Shown: positions 5,230-7,892 of the stretch, piece by piece | How the letters are laid out: each line of letters starts with the position of its first letter | Numbering within the stretch: the stretch's first letter is position 1 | Source of the DNA: Clostridiales bacterium | GTDB taxonomy: Bacteria; Bacillota; Clostridia; Oscillospirales; Acutalibacteraceae | Reading direction: 5' to 3' | Assembly (NCBI GenBank): GCA_019421725.1 | Contig: JAHZES010000014.1 | Coordinates: 1-7,892 of the forward strand | DNA: 7,892 nucleotides | Notes under the pieces: model-generated | The model's input: only the letters and a program-made list of their open reading frames with translations | The model's database searches: none | Told to the model about the DNA's origin: nothing | Position numbers and translations under genes: made by a program

Positions 5230-6039
5230 TTACTTCGGCGCTTTTTCCGTTTGCTCCGGCAGCGGGAAAAGCGCCGTTTTGCTGTCCGCTGCGGCCGGTT
5301 CCGGCTGCAGCTCCGTCAGGTTCCGCCAGTATTTTTTTGGCATATGGCTCATGCGCAGCCTCGGGTTGATTTTCTGCCGGATGGCGACGGCGTCATAAAA
5401 CACTTTCCACAAATGGCGAAAGCTTTTTTCGTCCGAAGCCGGAGCAGGCAGCGTCATTTCACGGTCAGAGAGAATCTTCCAGCTGCGGGTATCGTAAACA
5501 GCGACCTGACCGTGTGTGGCGTCGTGGATCAGGAACGGCTGTACATTGAACCGGTCGGCAAAGTGGGGGGTAACAATGGGCAGTACGGGGTATTCCGGGT
5601 CGATCCGGGCGTACCAGACGCCGCCTTCCAGTTTGGAAAAACGGATGAATTCCAGCAGCAGACCGGCTTCTCTTCCGACTAGGTTTGCCAGCTTTTCCAC
5701 GCGCCGGACCCTGTCATCGTAGATCATGGCAGAAACGCGGCTCCCTTGCTGCATGGTCAGGCGAATATATTCATACAGTGCCTGCGATTTTTCCGGAGCG
5801 TCCGAAAGAAACGCCGTCCAGATTTTTTCGTATACAGGCGCGTCCGCCCGCCGAAGAATACCGTTGATAACGCGCTCTGCCTTTGCGTCGTCACGGGGAA
5901 TTTCAAAATAGCTGCCGCCGAATTTCTGCTGGCACCCGGTTTCGTCGATGAAATCGGGCGCAGGCCGGCGTGCGTAGGCTTCAAATACAGCCGTGCAGAA
6001 GCCTTCAAAGCTTCCGTCGTGCAAGAAGACGGTAAACAG
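5230..6039 (-). CDS. DUF4130 (TIGR03915-like) putative DNA repair/metabolism protein, partner of the radical SAM protein
   Basis: Read from the CTG at 6039 this is a 269-aa protein. It opens with TVFLHDGSFEGFCTAVFEAY, the usual start of this family (FxYDGTFEGF). The DUF4130 core contains YEKIWTAFL, RFSKLEGGVWYARIDPEYPVLPI (133-155) and HFADRF (159-164), followed by QPFLIHD. The C-terminal NPRLRMSHMPKKYWRNLTE (225-243) is the conserved ending. Family members are routinely encoded beside a radical SAM protein and in other bacteria are fused to a UdgX-like uracil-DNA glycosylase domain; that domain is absent here. Biochemical activity is unknown. Start choice: GAAGGGAG (6055-6048) lies eight bases before CTG (6039) and five before ATT (6042). 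A GTG at 6057 overlaps this Shine-Dalgarno and has none of its own, and an ATG at 6219 would add 60 residues read from inside the upstream gene. No ATG fits. It is the second gene of the operon, 31 bases after the radical SAM stop. Confidence 0.88.
   Translation of the reverse strand: MFTVFLHDGSFEGFCTAVFEAYARRPAPDFIDETGCQQKFGGSYFEIPRDDAKAERVINGILRRADAPVYEKIWTAFLSDAPEKSQALYEYIRLTMQQGSRVSAMIYDDRVRRVEKLANLVGREAGLLLEFIRFSKLEGGVWYARIDPEYPVLPIVTPHFADRFNVQPFLIHDATHGQVAVYDTRSWKILSDREMTLPAPASDEKSFRHLWKVFYDAVAIRQKINPRLRMSHMPKKYWRNLTELQPEPAAADSKTALFPLPEQTEKAPK
5236..5280 (+). terminator. Intrinsic terminator of the acetyltransferase/phosphoesterase operon, inside the convergent gene
   Basis: CGGCGCTTTTTCC (5236-5248) pairs with GGGAAAAGCGCCG (5264-5276), making 13 bp with one G-U pair and a 15-base loop, and is followed by TTTT (5277-5280). 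It lies 14 bases after the phosphoesterase stop and entirely inside the last codons of the DUF4130 gene on the other strand. On the minus strand no T-run follows, so it should act only on the plus-strand transcript. The short T-run lowers certainty. Confidence 0.6.
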
Positions 6040-6047
6040 AATAAAAA

Positions 6048-6055
6048 CTCCCTTC
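6048..6055 (-). promoter_or_regulatory. Ribosome binding site that points to a non-ATG start
   Basis: GAAGGGAG on the minus strand is the only strong Shine-Dalgarno between the radical SAM stop (6071) and the first conserved residues of the DUF4130 protein. The codons at a suitable distance are ATT (6042-6040) and CTG (6039-6037). Confidence 0.6.
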
Positions 6056-6070
6056 ACAACCGCGACCGAA

Positions 6071-7396
6071 TCAGACGGTTCCGGCCGCGAGCTGCCGCCG
6101 CTCAGCCATTTCCGGAAGCAAAACCGGCCGTTCGAACCAGGAAAGCTGCTCGGTCGGTCCGTGCAGGGCAAGATCGATCTCGTCGGAACGGCGGCGGATG
6201 TCTGCAGTGAGATTGTCATAGATAAACGAATAGGAAAAACGTGTGCCGTCCATCATTTTTCCGCCGCAGGTAATAAAATACTGTGCGCGTTTCAGCACGA
6301 TCCCCATTTTGCGCAGATCGGCAAAGCCGAGCGTTCCGGTGCGCCGCGCGGCCAAAATCCGCAGCGCCGATTTGACGCCGACACCGGGAATCCGCAGCAG
6401 AGTGTCCTTATCTGCGCGGTTGATCTCCACCGGGAAAAAGTCAAGGTGATTCATTGCCCAGCTGCACTTTGGGTCCAGCATGGGATCCAGCGAGGGGTGA
6501 GCCTCGTCGAGAAGCTCTCCGACTGTAAAGCCGTAATAGCGCAGCAGCCAATCGGTTTGGTACAGCCGGTGCTCGCGCAGCAGCGGCGGCGGAACGTTTT
6601 GGGGTAGAAGCTCGTTTGTGCCTACCGGGATATAGGCGGAGTAAAAGACGCGTTTGAGCGAATATTTACGGTAAAGCCCTTCTGCCAGCTTCATGATCTG
6701 CAGATCACTGTCCGGCGTTGCGCCGACGATCATCTGTGTGCTCTGCCCGGCGGGAACAAACTGCGGCGCATGGCGAAAAACGGCCAGCTCCTCCCGGTTT
6801 TGCTCAATGCCGTCGCGCACAGCCGCCATCGGTGTCAGGATCGCCTGCTTTTTCTTGTCCGGCGCAAGCTGTTTCAGGCTGCGCTCGCTCGGCAGCTCAA
6901 TATTGACGCTCATTCGGTCGCAGAGCATTCCAAGCTTGCGGACCAGCTCCGGAGAAGCGCCGGGAATGGCTTTGGCGTGAATATATCCGTTAAAGCGGTA
7001 AGGTCCGCGCAGCAGCTCCAGCACGCAGCACATCTGCTCCATGGAGTCGTCGGGTGTTTTGCGCACACCGCTGCTTAAAAACAGTCCCTCGATATAATTG
7101 CGCCGGTAAAATTCAACGGTCAGCTGCGCGAGCTCCTCCGGTGTAAATGCTGCGCGCTCCGTGTCGTTGGAGCGCCGGTTGACGCAATACTGACAGTCGT
7201 ACATACAGTAATTTGTCATTAAAACCTTCAGCAGTGAGATGCAGCGCCCGTCCGCCGCAAAGCTGTGGCAGATGCCCGGCGCACAGGCCGTGCCGAGGTA
7301 TCCGACCCTTTTTCCGCGGCTGTTTCCGCTGGAGGTACACGCTGCATCGTATTTTGCCGCGTCCGCCAGAATGCGCAGCTTGTCGGCCAGCTCCAT
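6071..7396 (-). CDS. Putative DNA modification/repair radical SAM protein (TIGR03916-like)
   Basis: The 441-aa protein has the radical SAM cluster motif CxxxCxxC as CMYDCQYC (Cys64, Cys68, Cys71), binding a 4Fe-4S cluster and S-adenosylmethionine. It is preceded by LLKVLMTNYC and followed by VNRRSND, as in this family. Extra cysteines at 20, 38, 43 and 52 (TACAPGICHSF region) could bind a second metal or be structural. Downstream are GLFLSSGV (105-111), the AKAIPGASPE segment (141-150) and MIVGATPDSD (222-231). The C-terminal part carries a helix-hairpin-helix, EINRADKDTLLRIPGVGVKSALRIL (324-348), a fold that usually contacts DNA backbone. Radical SAM plus HhH, next to a DUF4130 gene, is the combination named 'putative DNA modification/repair radical SAM protein'. 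The reaction is unknown. The ATG at 7396 follows AGAGGGA (7409-7403) by six bases. It is the first gene of a two-gene operon with its own promoter and a palindrome at the start site. Confidence 0.93.
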   Translation of the reverse strand: MELADKLRILADAAKYDAACTSSGNSRGKRVGYLGTACAPGICHSFAADGRCISLLKVLMTNYCMYDCQYCVNRRSNDTERAAFTPEELAQLTVEFYRRNYIEGLFLSSGVRKTPDDSMEQMCCVLELLRGPYRFNGYIHAKAIPGASPELVRKLGMLCDRMSVNIELPSERSLKQLAPDKKKQAILTPMAAVRDGIEQNREELAVFRHAPQFVPAGQSTQMIVGATPDSDLQIMKLAEGLYRKYSLKRVFYSAYIPVGTNELLPQNVPPPLLREHRLYQTDWLLRYYGFTVGELLDEAHPSLDPMLDPKCSWAMNHLDFFPVEINRADKDTLLRIPGVGVKSALRILAARRTGTLGFADLRKMGIVLKRAQYFITCGGKMMDGTRFSYSFIYDNLTADIRRRSDEIDLALHGPTEQLSWFERPVLLPEMAERRQLAAGTV

Positions 7397-7438
7397 TTAG
7401 AATCCCTCTTTTCCAGGTCCGCTGTATTGTTTTGATTG

Positions 7439-7453
7439 TGCAGATATTCTGCA
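7439..7453. promoter_or_regulatory. Perfect palindrome at the predicted transcription start (operator candidate)
   Basis: TGCAGA-TAT-TCTGCA is a perfect 6+3+6 inverted repeat placed at about +1 to +15 of the radical SAM operon, where a bound repressor would block initiation. A single TCTGCA half-site recurs at 7492-7497, just upstream of the -35 and 44 bases from the matching half-site. It does not match the CGAAC-N4-GTTCG LexA box of Bacillus. As an RNA hairpin the stem is weak and lacks a U-tract, so a DNA-binding role is more likely. Confidence 0.5.
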
Positions 7454-7459
7454 TGATAT

Positions 7460-7488
7460 ATTGTACATCATATGCGAAATAAATGCAA
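7460..7488 (-). promoter_or_regulatory. SigA-type promoter of the radical SAM/DUF4130 operon
   Basis: On the minus strand, TTGCAT (7488-7483) is followed after exactly 17 bases by TACAAT (7465-7460). Transcription is expected near 7453, about 57 bases ahead of the ATG at 7396. Confidence 0.75.
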
Positions 7489-7546
7489 TTCTCTGCAAAA
7501 AAAATTTTCTGTTCCGGTCCTGTCTTCCGCAGTGCGTTTTTTCGCT

Positions 7547-7574
7547 TTGCTTTTCGGTGCTTTTCCGTTATAAT
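7547..7574 (+). promoter_or_regulatory. Promoter of the PurF-like gene
   Basis: TATAAT (7569-7574) is a perfect -10. TTGCTT (7547-7552) lies 16 bases upstream as the -35. Transcription should begin near 7581, leaving a leader of roughly 58 bases. Confidence 0.7.
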
Positions 7575-7590
7575 AGAAAGCAGAAAAGAA

Positions 7591-7618
7591 GCCGGCAGGC
7601 GCCGGCAAAAACGGCCGT
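7591..7618 (+). promoter_or_regulatory. GC-rich leader hairpin of the PurF-like gene
   Basis: GCCGGC (7591-7596) and GCCGGC (7601-7606) pair across an AGGC loop. The second arm could alternatively pair with CGGC in the palindrome ACGGCCGT (7611-7618), just before the Shine-Dalgarno at 7625. No T-run follows on the plus strand, so it is not a simple terminator. No known riboswitch pattern was recognised. Confidence 0.3.
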
Positions 7619-7638
7619 CAGTTTGAAAGGAGCATTCC

Positions 7639-7892
7639 ATGGGAGGAATATTTGGAGTCGTATCGAAGCATAGCTGTGTGATGGATCTGTTTTTTGGAAC
7701 GGATTATCATTCACACCTTGGCACACGCCGCGGCGGCATGGCGGTTTACGGGGAAAACGGGTTCAACCGCGCCATTCATAATATTGAGAATTCTCCGTTC
7801 CGAACCAAGTTTGAACGTGATGTGGAAGAGCTGCAGGGCAACCTTGGAATCGGTTGCATTTCGGACAGCGAGCCGCAGCCGCTGCTGGTGCA
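7639..7892 (+). CDS. Amidophosphoribosyltransferase-like class II glutamine amidotransferase, N-terminal part (cut by window edge)
   Basis: Eighty-four codons are visible, beginning MGGIFGVVSKHSCVMDLFFG and continuing with TDYHSHLGTRRGGMAVYG, IHNIENSPFRTKFE and GNLGIGCISDSEPQPLLV. This is the N-terminal nucleophile glutaminase fold of PurF, the enzyme that makes phosphoribosylamine from PRPP and glutamine at the first step of purine synthesis. However, PurF normally reads MCGIFG with Cys as the nucleophile after Met removal; here the position is Gly2. The HRGQES glutamine-binding motif is changed to GTRRGG, and the HVRYST motif to CISDSE. This suggests a PurF paralogue without glutaminase activity, not the housekeeping purF. 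The ATG is fixed by GAAAGGAG (7625-7632), six bases upstream. It is divergent from the radical SAM operon. The phosphoribosyltransferase domain, if present, is beyond the window. Confidence 0.8.
   Translation, partial: MGGIFGVVSKHSCVMDLFFGTDYHSHLGTRRGGMAVYGENGFNRAIHNIENSPFRTKFERDVEELQGNLGIGCISDSEPQPLLV

Noticed and set aside
6040..6219. N-terminal extension of the DUF4130 protein to an ATG at 6219
   Set aside because: It would lie within the radical SAM coding sequence in another frame, reads as low-sense sequence, and ignores the Shine-Dalgarno at 6048-6055.
5993..6607. 204-codon plus-strand open frame opposite the radical SAM gene
   Set aside because: Shadow of the real gene; no ribosome binding site or homology.
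7439..7453. LexA (SOS) box for the radical SAM operon
   Set aside because: The palindrome TGCAGA-TAT-TCTGCA does not match the Gram-positive CGAAC-N4-GTTCG pattern, so it is kept as an operator for an unknown regulator.
1..7892. CRISPR array, transposon ends, tRNA/rRNA genes or phage genes
   Set aside because: No regularly spaced repeats, terminal inverted repeats with target duplications, RNA gene signatures or phage-type proteins were seen on either strand.

Overview
The window looks like chromosome from a low-to-mid GC Firmicute, most likely class Clostridia (Oscillospirales/Ruminococcaceae-like). This rests on strong SigA-type promoters (TTGACA/TATAAT), AAGGAG-type ribosome binding sites in front of nearly every gene, a paired 'DNA repair' radical SAM + DUF4130 locus, and a PurF-like protein of the kind found in Clostridia. 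The taxonomic call is an inference from these family and signal patterns. There are no rRNA or tRNA genes, no CRISPR array and no insertion sequence.
Layout from left to right. (1) 1-52 (-): the first 17 codons of an S66-family LD-carboxypeptidase. (2) 53-314: a divergent control region with two near-consensus back-to-back promoters and a LacI-type palindrome. (3) 315-1928 (+): a two-gene operon of related amidohydrolase-fold proteins. The first keeps the metal ligands; the second has lost essentially all of them. A bidirectional terminator (1930-1963) closes it. (4) 1994-3901 (-): a 635-aa protein I do not recognise, with two membrane segments at the extreme C-terminus. (5) 4111-5222 (+): a GNAT acetyltransferase translationally coupled (ATGA overlap) to a YfcE-type metallophosphoesterase. 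(6) 5230-7396 (-): an operon read right to left, consisting of a radical SAM protein of the putative DNA modification/repair type (TIGR03916-like) followed by its usual partner, a DUF4130 protein (TIGR03915-like). (7) 7397-7638: a second divergent control region. (8) 7639-7892 (+): the start of an amidophosphoribosyltransferase-like class II glutamine amidotransferase, cut by the window edge.
How the parts work together. The radical SAM/DUF4130 pair is the clearest two-component system of unknown chemistry here. It has a good promoter with a perfect palindrome at the expected transcription start, which suggests dedicated regulation, and its second gene seems to start at a non-ATG codon (CTG or ATT). 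The amidohydrolase pair looks like an active enzyme with a degenerate partner, expressed from one strong, probably repressed promoter, divergent from a peptidase gene. The PurF-like protein lacks the N-terminal catalytic cysteine of the glutaminase domain. None of the substrates can be read from the sequence.
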